Below are positions 30,255-39,563 of a stretch of DNA of 64,000 bases, piece after piece. How positions within the stretch are numbered: the stretch's first letter is position 1; every line of letters begins with the position of its first letter. Both the position numbers and the translations under genes were made by a program. This DNA comes from Rosenbergiella epipactidis (lineage in GTDB: Bacteria; Pseudomonadota; Gammaproteobacteria; Enterobacterales; Enterobacteriaceae), in NCBI RefSeq assembly GCF_018494055.1, contig NZ_JABBFQ010000011.1, positions 32,617 to 96,616 on the forward strand. Direction: 5' to 3'. Below the pieces are notes generated by a model that worked only from the letters and a program-made list of their open reading frames with translations, ran no database searches and was not told where the DNA came from.

Positions 30255-31244
30255 CTACTCAAGGGTAAATTGGATCTCAGCATAGGCGGTAAAAGGCCCT
30301 GCCGCGGGAGGGCTTTTTAAACCGGGTTTTAACACGGCTTGCCAAGTGAATTCCGCATCGCTAGTAGATGTAATATCATTTAAGGCTTCGCTATCCGTTC
30401 CATTTACGCGGAGAAGATTTTGTTTACTGTCATAAATGGCGATACGCAGTCGATCGTCTTGACCAGCGGAATCCGTTACCTTGATGGATTGAAGGTCACT
30501 ACTGAGTGTCTGGGTCGAGATTGAGGCACGCGTTGAGAAACGTTGGTAATCACTCCGACAGTTAATTTTGAACCTTAGATCACGATAGATCCCTTGAGCC
30601 AAGCTGCTTGAGTTCACTCGGTCAAAGTCGATGACTTTACTGGAGTCTAGCGTACAGCTAGGAATGCTCTTAAGCGTTAAGGCCCCTAGGTTTAAGCGCA
30701 TCGAATAACTACTGGGCGTTGGCGTAAAGAGATAGTTATAGGCGACAAAACCTATGGGGAGGAGTTGATTTCCAGAAGTGGACGAGAGGGCAAGCGTATC
30801 ACTAACTTTGTAAAATTCCAATCGATAGGCCGATCCAGGTATGTAATCGAAGGTTCCCTTCAAAATACCATTCGGGAAGACCATATGTTGTGTTTTAGGG
30901 TAACCACCATAACCATCACGGCCATTGGTCCATAATACTTTGACGCCAATTCCAGGGACATCGGTAGCGTAGATTTGATTGGCAATCTCGCGGCCTGCGA
31001 GGTAAGTCAGTTGACGACCATATTCCGTTCCTCGTTCGCAATCGTCATAACCAATGCGCGCGGTAATCGGCACACTGTCGATCCGTGCAAAAGGTTGATC
31101 TAAACTGACTGGCGCATCGGCATCGATAGTCAACGTTTGGGCGGCAATGGTCAGTGTAGTGGGGGTGCCACGCGCCAAAATGCAGGCAGCATGGCTGTGG
31201 CTTGCCAGTGTAATGAGCATTAATAATCCATATAACCATTTCAT
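30255..31244 (-). CDS. Fimbrial tip adhesin-like protein
   Basis: 329-residue exported protein with a clear signal peptide (MKWLYGLLMLITLASHSHA, cut before ACIL). The two-domain plan fits chaperone-usher tip adhesins: an N-terminal beta-sandwich (about 20-190) with cysteines near residue 20 and in YDDCERG, then a pilin domain that starts near SCTLDSSKVIDF and ends AYAEIQFTLE, the usual donor-strand end. I chose ATG 31244 because AAAAGGA lies 8 bases upstream; earlier Met codons run into tssA. It lies directly behind tssA on the minus strand, while its presumed pilin, chaperone and usher are 4 kb away on the plus strand. Confidence 0.75.
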   Translation of the reverse strand: MKWLYGLLMLITLASHSHAACILARGTPTTLTIAAQTLTIDADAPVSLDQPFARIDSVPITARIGYDDCERGTEYGRQLTYLAGREIANQIYATDVPGIGVKVLWTNGRDGYGGYPKTQHMVFPNGILKGTFDYIPGSAYRLEFYKVSDTLALSSTSGNQLLPIGFVAYNYLFTPTPSSYSMRLNLGALTLKSIPSCTLDSSKVIDFDRVNSSSLAQGIYRDLRFKINCRSDYQRFSTRASISTQTLSSDLQSIKVTDSAGQDDRLRIAIYDSKQNLLRVNGTDSEALNDITSTSDAEFTWQAVLKPGLKSPPAAGPFTAYAEIQFTLE

Positions 31245-31245
31245 T

Positions 31246-32229
31246 TTATACATCCTTTTCAAGAGTAAGCAGGGAGAGAAGCTCGCGGGGAAAGCGATGA
31301 CTTATCTGCTGGCAATCCAAACCAATACTGTGTTCTGCAAACAACAAAAGTAGACTTAAGGGGCTACTCGGTTCGTAATAAGCGAAGTTCTCGCGAATTT
31401 CGCGTAATTTCTCTTTTGCCTCGTAGCGGTACGCCAGCGCATCTGCCCCAGAAGAAGCCGAGCTAGCATGGGGGAGAGGGATGACGTCTTGCTCAGCGGT
31501 TACGGCGTGCTGTTGCCGCTGATGGAAGCGGCATAAGGGGGCGAGGAGCGCAGAAAGGTGGGGAAATTCGAGAGACTCAGTGCCTAAAATGCTTGAGGGT
31601 AATTGGGCTAACTGAACGAGTCGCTGCTGTAACTGGGTACAAGACTCGAAAAACTGAGTATGTAAAGCATAGCGCAGCTGCAGTTTCGCTCTTTCCGCTA
31701 AGGAGAGTGTTTTTTCCCGCACAATCCACTGTTCGAACTCTGCGAGAGTGTAGGATTCTGTCTCCGACATTTCGAAAGCATATTGACGTAATTCAGCGAC
31801 GCAGCCTTCACAATCATCTAGCCCCGCCAAGGCGTTGTAGCGAAATTCAGGGACATATTCGCCTTCATCGTGACAGTGTGGGTGTAGCGCCTCAGGCCAA
31901 CGTTCGAGTTGAGCGATTAATAACGCGACGCCCTCGACCAGTGCGACAATCCCTTCTTGCGCTAAATGGGCGCGAATTAGCAAAATCAGTAGTCGAATAT
32001 CCTTCGTTTGCTGGCATAAGCCGCGAAGCTTAGGCAGAAGCGACGGCCACTTGATCGTGGCAGCGGGTTGGATAAAGGTCCCGTATTCAATCGTTAAAGG
32101 TGATGAGACTTCTAACTGTATGGCTAGAAAATCAGGGTGGTAATCAATGGCCTTTCCGCAGGGGGATAGCTCATTGATAGGTTCCCATAGCCAAGGGTAC
32201 TGCGCATAAATAGAGGGTAAAGATGACAT
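31246..32229 (-). CDS. tssA: Type VI secretion protein TssA
   Basis: Baseplate/sheath assembly cap protein, 327 residues. The ImpA N-terminal domain is visible in INELSPCGKAIDYHPDFLAIQLEV, IKWPSLLPKLRGLCQQTKDIRLLILLIRAHL and LIAQLERWPEALHP. The C-terminal part is variable and ends with LREIRENFAYYEPSSPLSLLLLFA, a typical TssA close. Good ribosome site AAGGAAG. It is the third T6SS gene in the leftward tssF-tssG-tssA run, 35 bases after tssG. Confidence 0.9.
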   Translation of the reverse strand: MSSLPSIYAQYPWLWEPINELSPCGKAIDYHPDFLAIQLEVSSPLTIEYGTFIQPAATIKWPSLLPKLRGLCQQTKDIRLLILLIRAHLAQEGIVALVEGVALLIAQLERWPEALHPHCHDEGEYVPEFRYNALAGLDDCEGCVAELRQYAFEMSETESYTLAEFEQWIVREKTLSLAERAKLQLRYALHTQFFESCTQLQQRLVQLAQLPSSILGTESLEFPHLSALLAPLCRFHQRQQHAVTAEQDVIPLPHASSASSGADALAYRYEAKEKLREIRENFAYYEPSSPLSLLLLFAEHSIGLDCQQISHRFPRELLSLLTLEKDV

Positions 32230-32264
32230 ATTCTCTTCCTTGAGCCAATGCCGTGCGTACAGTG

Positions 32265-33263
32265 TCAGACGCTAACACAAGCGGTATAAATCATTCCTTG
32301 CTGCGGGCGTTCTCCCGCATCATTCACTAGCCAAGTATCAAAGCCTAACTGTTGCTCGCCAGAGAGCGTGGTCGGGAATGAGGACGACGCCGCCAGGGTA
32401 AGTTGAATATCAAAATAATAATGACCTCCGGTGAGCCGTTGAATGACCCTTGAGATAGACGCTAAAGCGTCGTTATCGGGATGAAGACTGCGGTATTGCT
32501 GATAGCTTAAGGGGCCACACCCTATCTTGAATCGATAACCAGCCTGATAACTTGCCTCCCCTAACATCGCATTGACGCCTACTCGGCAAGAGTGCGCTAA
32601 CTGACACTGTTCTTCCACGGGAAGACTTATCCAACCCGATTGAAACTCGGCTATCTGGAAAGGAAGATGAAATAACGCATTAAGCGTCGAGATAAGGTCA
32701 CGTGGCGCACAGGTTTTTCGAGCAAGTTGAAAGCCTGCAGAGAGCAGCGGATGCTTAGTCTGTGGCGTAGTGGGTAAAGGCAGCCCTGATAAACAGCGTA
32801 GATAATAGGAGAATCGATCACTTTCGGGGCGGTCTAGGGAGGCGGTATCTTGCGCGGCGTACCATGCGCGGAAAAATATCGCCATACTGCGGTGGTGGAA
32901 GAGATCAATAAAATCAATCAGCGCACTATCTTGTTGTTGCAAGCGGGTTAACGCGAGTTCTGATAAATGTAATGGCAGCGGCCCCTGTGGTCCCCAAACG
33001 CCTAAGCTAAAAAGCTTGATCGCTAATTGCTCAGCTTGCCATGTGATTGAGGCGATCTCACTGGCAGGAAAAGCCAGGCTAACGGCTTGGCTTAAGCGGA
33101 AGTTCTCATCTTTCCAACGTAATGCATTACCTGGCAGGGGCAGTTGCGGGGCGGCTGCCGAGAGTTGGCGCAACGTTGCCAAAAAATTCGCCGTCCAAGG
33201 GGAGTCGAGTGGCAAGTTTTTTAAGGCATCTGGGCACCAGTCCCCGAGAAGAGATCCGCTCAT
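32265..33263 (-). CDS. tssG: Type VI secretion baseplate protein TssG
   Basis: 332-residue baseplate wedge component. It has the N-terminal NFLATLRQLSAA, RWKDENFRLS, LGVWGPQGPLPLHLSELAL and LIDFIDLFHHRSMAIFFRAW segments that mark TssG. The start at 33263 overlaps the tssF stop (ATGA) and is preferred over the upstream Met at 33296. TssG binds TssF; the adjacent order F-G is the rule. Confidence 0.93.
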   Translation of the reverse strand: MSGSLLGDWCPDALKNLPLDSPWTANFLATLRQLSAAAPQLPLPGNALRWKDENFRLSQAVSLAFPASEIASITWQAEQLAIKLFSLGVWGPQGPLPLHLSELALTRLQQQDSALIDFIDLFHHRSMAIFFRAWYAAQDTASLDRPESDRFSYYLRCLSGLPLPTTPQTKHPLLSAGFQLARKTCAPRDLISTLNALFHLPFQIAEFQSGWISLPVEEQCQLAHSCRVGVNAMLGEASYQAGYRFKIGCGPLSYQQYRSLHPDNDALASISRVIQRLTGGHYYFDIQLTLAASSSFPTTLSGEQQLGFDTWLVNDAGERPQQGMIYTACVSV

Positions 33264-35125
33264 AGTACTCCCCGCTGGCCGATTATTGCTGGCCAAGAAT
33301 GAAGGCTACCGCGTTGTAATGACACCAGCTCCATTTCGATAAAGCTATTAATAGCAGTATGGGTGGAGAGAAATAGCGCGATAACGTGGCCAAAGAGCAG
33401 TGGGCTGTGATTGGAGAAGTGACTCTCGTCAACGGTGAGTTGACATTTTACCCCACGACCATTGAGGAGTAAGTCATCGTTAGCAATTCGCCTCACTACC
33501 GGTCGGCAGGTAAAGCTCACCACACTGCGGATGATGGCTTCAGAGAAGTGATCCCCAGGGTGTAGAAATAGTTTTAATCTCTCGCGTAACTGAACAGCGC
33601 CCTCGGTAAGGTCAGCCCCATCAAGAGGCTGATAGGCGCATTGTAAGAGATTAATCAATTTCCACGCGGAGTCAGCATAAGCCAGCGAATCGTAGCGACA
33701 ACTGATGGCACTGATAAAAGTGGCCCCCTCGGCAGGGATACGTTCTTCCAGTTGAAGGTCAATCCCCGCACTGTCAGGTTTAGGAAGTTCACGCGGTAGG
33801 TGTCGATTGGAGACTAACGCCTCAATATGCAAACTGGCTAAATACGGCGAGTGAGGGGGTTGAACTTGATCGACAAGTGTTAGCCAGACATCGCTTTGCG
33901 TCGCGTGTCGCTCGGTGAAATCACCGATGAGCTGAGGGGTGCGTTCGACAGAAAAATACCGTCCTTCGTGATTATCTGCGACCTCTGGACCCTGATAGAG
34001 CGGGTAGAAGGTCGCTAATGCTTCCCCCTCTCGGCTAAACCCACTGACTGAATTGACTAAGCAGAGTTCGTAATCCGTGGGGCGGCTGCGGTCGACAATA
34101 ATAGGGTGTTTGAGTGCACTGGAAGTCACACTGACGCGATCCACCTTACCGGGAAACAGATTGATTACCGGCACGCAATGTAGGCTAAAACGGTCGGCGT
34201 TCACCATCGGAGCAAGTTCAACGGGAAAGTCATCGAGTAATACACTTATTTCAAGCTGGTTATCGTGGCAATGCTGAAACGCTGGGGCCAGATGGGTGAT
34301 CGAGAAAAAGTAGAATTGAGAGCGAAAATCAAAAAAATCTTTTAGATAGCGATAACCCTGATGGCTTTGCCAGAAGGGCTGATGATGGGTATAGCCAGTA
34401 GGCTGAGCGCTAATCACTGGCCCCGTCTCTTGGCTAGAAAACAGAGCGCAGTGCGAGGCGGATTTTACGGCAATGCCAGCATAATGGCAGGCTAATAGTT
34501 CGAAGAGACGAGACGACACATGTTCGTCTCCGCTAAGGTAGAGAGAGAGCTCGTCGCAATCCGTTAGTTGAGAAAATAGCAGCCCTGGCGTCAGTGATAA
34601 CGTTAAGGTGAGCGTCGCCTGGGCAAGCAGGGATGTACCGGATTTATCAATAGTGGTCATAAGCGCTGGAGTGAGGGGCGTCAGCACGGCCTGCTGCAAG
34701 GTCATTGGCCAAAGCTTAAGGGGGCGGCAGGTTCTAAATTCACAGCGCGTCTTCTCTTTGCCTACGGGCTGGCTTAGAAGGGGGGTATTGATTGCTACGG
34801 TATAACCGGCGGTCAGCTCACCTTGCGTTGTTGACGGATGTATCGCGACGACAGCTTTAGCAGGCGTGGGCATCGTAAACTCGGGTGAGAGGCTATTCAG
34901 TAAGCGTTGGGTGAAAGGTTCAAACTCAGCATCGATTTTCAGTTGCGTTCGCGCATTGAGAAAACAGAAAGCGTCGATAAGTCGCTCTATCCAAGGATCG
35001 GCAATGGCGGTACTGTGCAGATTAAGGCGCTTCGCTATTTTAGGGTGTTTTAAAGCAAAATCCCCGGCGATATCGCGCATAAAGAGGAGTTCCCGTCGAT
35101 AGTAATTAAGAAACCGCTGGTCCAT
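33260..35125 (-). CDS. tssF: Type VI secretion baseplate protein TssF
   Basis: 621-residue baseplate component, recognised by MDQRFLNYYRRELLFMRDIAGDFALKHPKIAKRL at its start (shared by TssF proteins), then IERLIDAFCFLNARTQ and LLNSLSPEFTMPTPA, with the late SFTCRPVVRRI. It is the first gene of the leftward T6SS unit and is read away from the fimbrial operon, so the roughly 390-base gap to its right must hold divergent promoters. TssE, which usually sits next to TssF, is instead 17 kb away at 52.5 kb. Confidence 0.93.
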   Translation of the reverse strand: MDQRFLNYYRRELLFMRDIAGDFALKHPKIAKRLNLHSTAIADPWIERLIDAFCFLNARTQLKIDAEFEPFTQRLLNSLSPEFTMPTPAKAVVAIHPSTTQGELTAGYTVAINTPLLSQPVGKEKTRCEFRTCRPLKLWPMTLQQAVLTPLTPALMTTIDKSGTSLLAQATLTLTLSLTPGLLFSQLTDCDELSLYLSGDEHVSSRLFELLACHYAGIAVKSASHCALFSSQETGPVISAQPTGYTHHQPFWQSHQGYRYLKDFFDFRSQFYFFSITHLAPAFQHCHDNQLEISVLLDDFPVELAPMVNADRFSLHCVPVINLFPGKVDRVSVTSSALKHPIIVDRSRPTDYELCLVNSVSGFSREGEALATFYPLYQGPEVADNHEGRYFSVERTPQLIGDFTERHATQSDVWLTLVDQVQPPHSPYLASLHIEALVSNRHLPRELPKPDSAGIDLQLEERIPAEGATFISAISCRYDSLAYADSAWKLINLLQCAYQPLDGADLTEGAVQLRERLKLFLHPGDHFSEAIIRSVVSFTCRPVVRRIANDDLLLNGRGVKCQLTVDESHFSNHSPLLFGHVIALFLSTHTAINSFIEMELVSLQRGSLHSWPAIIGQRGVL

Positions 35126-35518
35126 GTAAAGTTACTCCTAATATAATAAATAGCGATTCTTTTTATTTAAACCCTAAAAAGCTAATTAAATGGCTCTCGT
35201 TAATCAATAGATTAATGAGTGTTTGAGTTTAATTAGGAATTTGAATCGAGCCTTTTTCTTAAATTGTTATTTTTATATGATAAGTTCTTTATCTTCTGAT
35301 GATATTGAATAATATCTTATATCTGTACTGAGTCAGTTATGTTGATATTAACGGACAAATATCCTCGGCTTTCTCGGTGCAGGGTAATTCTCTAGCTGTT
35401 AATAATGGATATTTAACGAGCGAACTCTCAAAACTCGTTCAGACTTATTATAAAAGGAGTGCTTCTCACCCTTATTAAGAGAAGTACGGTGAATACGTTA
35501 TTCAAAGGAATGCTATAC
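35126..35518. promoter_or_regulatory. Divergent control region between tssF and the fimbrial operon
   Basis: About 390 AT-rich bases that separate the leftward tssFGA unit and the rightward pilin-to-tss unit, so both halves of the T6SS are driven from here. An operator-like palindrome lies at 35195-35218: CTCGTTAATC / GATTAATGAG, 10-base arms with one mismatch and a 4-base AATA centre. Several TATAAT- and TTGA-like words occur. I see no pair of long flanking inverted repeats that would indicate an invertible phase switch. Confidence 0.5.
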
Positions 35519-36067
35519 ATGTCAAAAGCTAAAGTACTTTTATGCACCGCGCTGTTATTTCCCTTTTCATATCTTGCTAATGCAGCAGATCCTACAAAAC
35601 TCACTGACCAGCAAGGTCTTATCACGTTTACCGGCTCGTTAACCGGCGAAACCTGTGAAATCGTTGGGGATAGAAACTTTAGTGTTCTCCTTCCTAAGCT
35701 TTCAATTAATTCGCTAAAAGATGCTGGAGCTGAAGCAGGCTCTAAGGATTTTAAAATCTCAGTAAGAAACTGCTCGAGTAGCCTGAAAAATATAGCGGTA
35801 CATTTCGAAGCGGTCGGTGGCAGTGATAAAGATACGGTAACCGGTAACTTAAAAAATACCTTAGTCGATGCCAATACGGCGGCGTCGAATGTACAAGTTA
35901 GGCTTTATAAGGATCAAGAACAAATTCGCTTAGGCGACACATCTAAACCGGTTGCATTGGTTAACAGTGCGGCAGATATGAGTTTTGCCGGAGGCTACTA
36001 CTCGACGGGGCAAGCCACGGCGGGTTTGATCGAGGCAAAAGCAGTCTACACGATTGCCTATCCATAA
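35519..36067 (+). CDS. Major fimbrial subunit (FimA-like pilin)
   Basis: 182-residue pilin with a signal peptide (MSKAKVLLCTALLFPFSYLANA, cut before ADP). The mature part has the two-cysteine pilin fold (GETCEIVGD and VRNCSSS), GNLKNTL, and the C-terminal YTIAYP with the penultimate tyrosine needed for chaperone binding. I chose ATG 35519 because AAAGGAA lies 8 bases upstream; ATG 35510 and GTG 35459 would lengthen the leader. It is the first gene of the rightward operon, followed by a strong hairpin that would make it the most abundant product. Confidence 0.88.
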   Translation: MSKAKVLLCTALLFPFSYLANAADPTKLTDQQGLITFTGSLTGETCEIVGDRNFSVLLPKLSINSLKDAGAEAGSKDFKISVRNCSSSLKNIAVHFEAVGGSDKDTVTGNLKNTLVDANTAASNVQVRLYKDQEQIRLGDTSKPVALVNSAADMSFAGGYYSTGQATAGLIEAKAVYTIAYP

Positions 36068-36080
36068 CGTTAATACTCAA

Positions 36081-36105
36081 CTGCCACGACCGATTGTCGT
36101 GGCAG
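36081..36105 (+). terminator. Hairpin after the pilin gene (attenuator-like)
   Basis: Perfect 10-base stem CTGCCACGAC / GTCGTGGCAG with a 5-base loop (CGATT), followed by TATTATTTAT. A stem like this between pilin and chaperone usually ends part of the transcripts or protects the 3' end of pilin mRNA, giving more pilin than usher. There is no long T run, so read-through into the chaperone is expected. Confidence 0.75.
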
Positions 36106-36115
36106 TATTATTTAT

Positions 36116-36892
36116 ATGGAAATCGCGATGCGACAACCAATAGGGGTCACAGTGAAACGCCTGACACTTATTTTTATTGCCCTAAGTGTATTATGGAATA
36201 ACAGTTACGCAGGGGTCACCCTGACCGGGACACGTATCGTGTTTACTGAAGGGCAAAAAGAAAAAATAGTTCGAACGTCCAACAAAGGTGACGTTCCTGC
36301 CTTGGTCCAAGTATGGATTGATGAGGGGCAATCCGCTGTCGAAGGGACTGACCATGAAACGCCGTTTATGACGATTCCGCCGCTATTTCGTATGGAACCC
36401 GGCAAAGGGCAAAGTGTAAGGGTTCGCTATCTTGGCCAGCCTCTACCAAAAGATCGAGAATCTCTTTTTTGGTTTAACTTACTCGAAGTACCGCCGAACA
36501 GTGCTGAAGAGAACCAAAGTGAACGTCTCTCTCTTGCTTTCAAAACACGCATAAAACTCTTTTATCGACCTGCAGCCTTAACGGAAACGAGTGCTGAACA
36601 GGGCGCGAAAATACGCTGGCAACTCGTAGGAAATAATGAATTAAAGGTGACCAACCCGACGCCTTATTATCTCTCTTTCTATTCCGTTGAATTGGTTGCT
36701 GGCAACCGTAGGCAACCAATTTCTCTATCGATGATTAACCCTTTCTCTGAAGAAAGAATCATGGTTCCTGTAGCCTTACGTAATAAGCGCTTAAGCGAAA
36801 TTAACTTCGAATTAATTAATGACTACGGCAATGGAAGTCACTATCAAAGTCAATACCGTGACGGTAAAGGATTTATCGTCACTAAAAAATAA
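36116..36892 (+). CDS. Periplasmic fimbrial chaperone (PapD/FimC-like)
   Basis: 258-residue chaperone that carries pilins to the usher by donor-strand complementation. After a signal peptide (up to SYA-GVTL) come the immunoglobulin-like domains: GTRIVFTEGQKEKIVRTSN, QVWIDEG, then PPLFRMEPGKGQSVRVRY (chaperone signature with the conserved arginine) and LFWFNLLEVPP. The second domain ends near FELINDYGNG. The start may be ATG 36116 or ATG 36128, which has GGAA about 6 bases upstream. Confidence 0.92.
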   Translation: MEIAMRQPIGVTVKRLTLIFIALSVLWNNSYAGVTLTGTRIVFTEGQKEKIVRTSNKGDVPALVQVWIDEGQSAVEGTDHETPFMTIPPLFRMEPGKGQSVRVRYLGQPLPKDRESLFWFNLLEVPPNSAEENQSERLSLAFKTRIKLFYRPAALTETSAEQGAKIRWQLVGNNELKVTNPTPYYLSFYSVELVAGNRRQPISLSMINPFSEERIMVPVALRNKRLSEINFELINDYGNGSHYQSQYRDGKGFIVTKK

Positions 36893-36932
36893 TCATTATT
36901 GATTACTTTATTATTCAGGATGATGCATAGCC

Positions 36933-39563
36933 ATGGATGAGCTAAAGCAGACTACTGGAGCTAAAAAATTCGTAGGGATTAATAGAAGCGACAATACCAT
37001 ACGTTTTTATTTACGAATAATAGCTCTCACTTGCCCTATCGTCGGCGGCTTTACGCTATCGCCGATGGGGTGGGCAATTGAACAGGCTTTATCGCCGACA
37101 GCATTATCGTTAGAACCGGCTAAAGGTATATCTTTTGATGCGCACTTTCTTCACGGTCAGAAAGTTGATTTAACCGCCTTTACGCAGGGGAACCCTATCG
37201 CGGCCGGTGAACACCAGGTACTTATCGTTGTCAATAATCAGCCACGTGGGCGATTTCTCATCACTTTTCAGCCTACCCAGGCGGAACCACAAGGCAATGC
37301 CCAGCCCTGCTTTACTTTTTCGACGTTGCAGCAGTTAGGGATCAAGGCCGATTTAGCGTCAAAGGACAACGCCTCAATAAAAGGTTGTCAAACTCTCGGA
37401 CAATGGATTCCGCAGAGCCATACGCATTACGATGGCAGTGATTTTATTCTGCAACTCAGCGTGGCGCAGAAATACTTTCGTCCTCAACTACCGGGTGATA
37501 TTGCCCCTGAGCGCTGGGAGCAAGGAAGTAATGTTGCTTTCGTTGACTACAATTTAGATGGATACAGTCAACGTGTTACATCCTCTTCTAACTCCCGTGC
37601 GAGTCAGCAGAAAACGCTGAGCTTAAGTTCGCTCCTCGGTATCAATCTCGAAGGTTGGCGTCTGCGTTATCGACAAATCAGTCGAAAATTAACCAATACC
37701 TCATGGCGCTACCACGGCCAATCTGCTTATGCGGAACACGATCTCACGGGGATCAGAAGTCAAGGCCGAGTGGGGGAAACCTGGTCCTCTGGCGAAATCT
37801 TCGATAGCGTTACTTTTCGCGGTGCCCAACTGCGTTCCGATCACCGTATGCTGTCATCAGCATTACGTACTTATACGCCGCGCTTCTCCGGAATTGCGGA
37901 AACCAATGCGACGGTGACGCTTTGGCAGCAAGGGCAGTTGGTGCAGCAAGCCAGTGTTCCCGCGGGGCCATTCGATATCGACTCGCCCAGTGTTGGAGGG
38001 TATGGTGGCGACTATACCATGGTGATTAATGAGGCGGATGGGCGTAAAAGAGTCTTTATCATCCCTAATTCCGCACCGCCTCTCATCCTTAATAAATCAG
38101 TCATTAAATATGAAGTCGATGCAGGTAAAATCACTCAGGCAAGCACACTGCATTCTCCTTATTTTGTTCAGGCAAACCTTTTTTACGGCTTAACCGAGAA
38201 TTATACCCTTTTTAGCGGCACCCAAATCGCCAAGGGGTATCAGGGAATGGCGTTAGGCAATGCAATCAATACCCCTTTCGGCGGACTCGCTCTGACTGGC
38301 AACTTGTCACTACAGAAAGGTTCGACGCGATCCCCAAAATATCGTGGCAGTAAAATGAATCTTTCTTACAGCAAATATCTGCGTGATACCCAAACCAGCA
38401 TCAATGCCTCAGTAGACAGAACCTTTTCGGGGCGATACCGCACTCTCAACCAGAGTCGCCAAGAGCCTAGCGCGTTAGGTTTCGGTAATTACCCAGCGGT
38501 GACGCAACGGTTATCGCTTTCGATAGGCCAACCCATCACCGACAGTGTGAGCGTCAATCTCACCGCTTCAAGGTATGACTATGAAAACCGTGGTGCGACG
38601 CATCATTACAGTCTGTCTATGACAAAACAATTTCGCTCGTTTAGCGTTGGGACGGTCTTATCGCGTAGCCAAACTTACCAAGGTAAAAGGGATAATACGC
38701 TAATGTTATCGCTTAATATTCCGCTTGGTAAAGGATATGGACAGCACGCGCTTTTTGATTCTCTCTACAGCACTTACACGCGCGATAACGATGGCACGAC
38801 AACGTTACAACATAATGTGAACGGTCACTATGGCGATGAAAACGCGTTGGTGTACGGAATAGGCTTGAATAGCGAGAAAGTAAAGCAGCAAAAAATGAAT
38901 ACGGCTGTACAAGCGAATGTCGCCTATAACAGCCCTCGCGGCCAATACAGTAGCTCTTTTAGCCGCGGTCGTGGGCATCAGCAATATTCATTGTCTGCTA
39001 ATGGTAGCCTAGTCGCCCACTCCGCAGGGGTTATCGCGGGGAGGCAGCTCGGTAACAATCCTTTTGCCATCATCTATGCGAAAGGGGCGCAGGGCGCGAA
39101 AATTATCAATGGTCACGGCGCAAGGATTAATCGCGATGGTTACGGCATTCTTCCGTCACTTACCCCTTACCAGGAAAATCGAATTGCGGTTAATCCAGAA
39201 GGGTTACCCCTTACGGTATCGATTACAGAAAACGAAGCGACAGTCATTCCTCGAATGGGGGCGGCGCTAAAGGTCGAAATGAAAACGCAAACCGGTACTC
39301 CGGTTTTGTTAAAGATGAGAAACCGGCAGCGCAAGCTGTTTGCCATGATGAGTCAGGTCTTTACGGAACACTCTCCGCATTTAGCTTTAGTCTCGCAAGC
39401 AGGAAGAGCGTTCATTCAAGGCTGGGATCCCGAACGCGAAGCGCTCTTTGTACGCGATAGCGTCACGAAAGAAAGTTGTCAGATCCTTGTCGACCAAGAC
39501 TTAATCGAGCAAATGAAAAAAATAGATAATGAAGTTATTTACAAGGAGGTGAGTTGCCAATGA
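36933..39563 (+). CDS. Fimbrial outer-membrane usher (FimD/PapC-like)
   Basis: 876-residue usher that assembles and exports the fimbria. The N-terminal domain after the signal region has FDAHFLHGQKVDLTAF and QPCFTFSTLQQLGI, with a cysteine pair. The 24-strand barrel has PGDIAPERWEQGSNVAFVDYNLDGY and PFDIDSPSVGGYGGDYTMVINEADG, with the plug within it. The C-terminal domains have the VIPRMGAALKVEMKTQTGTPV segment and a cysteine pair (KESCQ and EVSCQ). The leader is longer than usual, about 48 residues before IEQALSP. It overlaps the minor pilin start (ATGA). Confidence 0.93.
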   Translation: MDELKQTTGAKKFVGINRSDNTIRFYLRIIALTCPIVGGFTLSPMGWAIEQALSPTALSLEPAKGISFDAHFLHGQKVDLTAFTQGNPIAAGEHQVLIVVNNQPRGRFLITFQPTQAEPQGNAQPCFTFSTLQQLGIKADLASKDNASIKGCQTLGQWIPQSHTHYDGSDFILQLSVAQKYFRPQLPGDIAPERWEQGSNVAFVDYNLDGYSQRVTSSSNSRASQQKTLSLSSLLGINLEGWRLRYRQISRKLTNTSWRYHGQSAYAEHDLTGIRSQGRVGETWSSGEIFDSVTFRGAQLRSDHRMLSSALRTYTPRFSGIAETNATVTLWQQGQLVQQASVPAGPFDIDSPSVGGYGGDYTMVINEADGRKRVFIIPNSAPPLILNKSVIKYEVDAGKITQASTLHSPYFVQANLFYGLTENYTLFSGTQIAKGYQGMALGNAINTPFGGLALTGNLSLQKGSTRSPKYRGSKMNLSYSKYLRDTQTSINASVDRTFSGRYRTLNQSRQEPSALGFGNYPAVTQRLSLSIGQPITDSVSVNLTASRYDYENRGATHHYSLSMTKQFRSFSVGTVLSRSQTYQGKRDNTLMLSLNIPLGKGYGQHALFDSLYSTYTRDNDGTTTLQHNVNGHYGDENALVYGIGLNSEKVKQQKMNTAVQANVAYNSPRGQYSSSFSRGRGHQQYSLSANGSLVAHSAGVIAGRQLGNNPFAIIYAKGAQGAKIINGHGARINRDGYGILPSLTPYQENRIAVNPEGLPLTVSITENEATVIPRMGAALKVEMKTQTGTPVLLKMRNRQRKLFAMMSQVFTEHSPHLALVSQAGRAFIQGWDPEREALFVRDSVTKESCQILVDQDLIEQMKKIDNEVIYKEVSCQ

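Noticed and set aside
35126..35518. Possible invertible fimbrial phase switch
   Set aside because: No pair of flanking long inverted repeats is visible and no fim-type recombinase gene is nearby.
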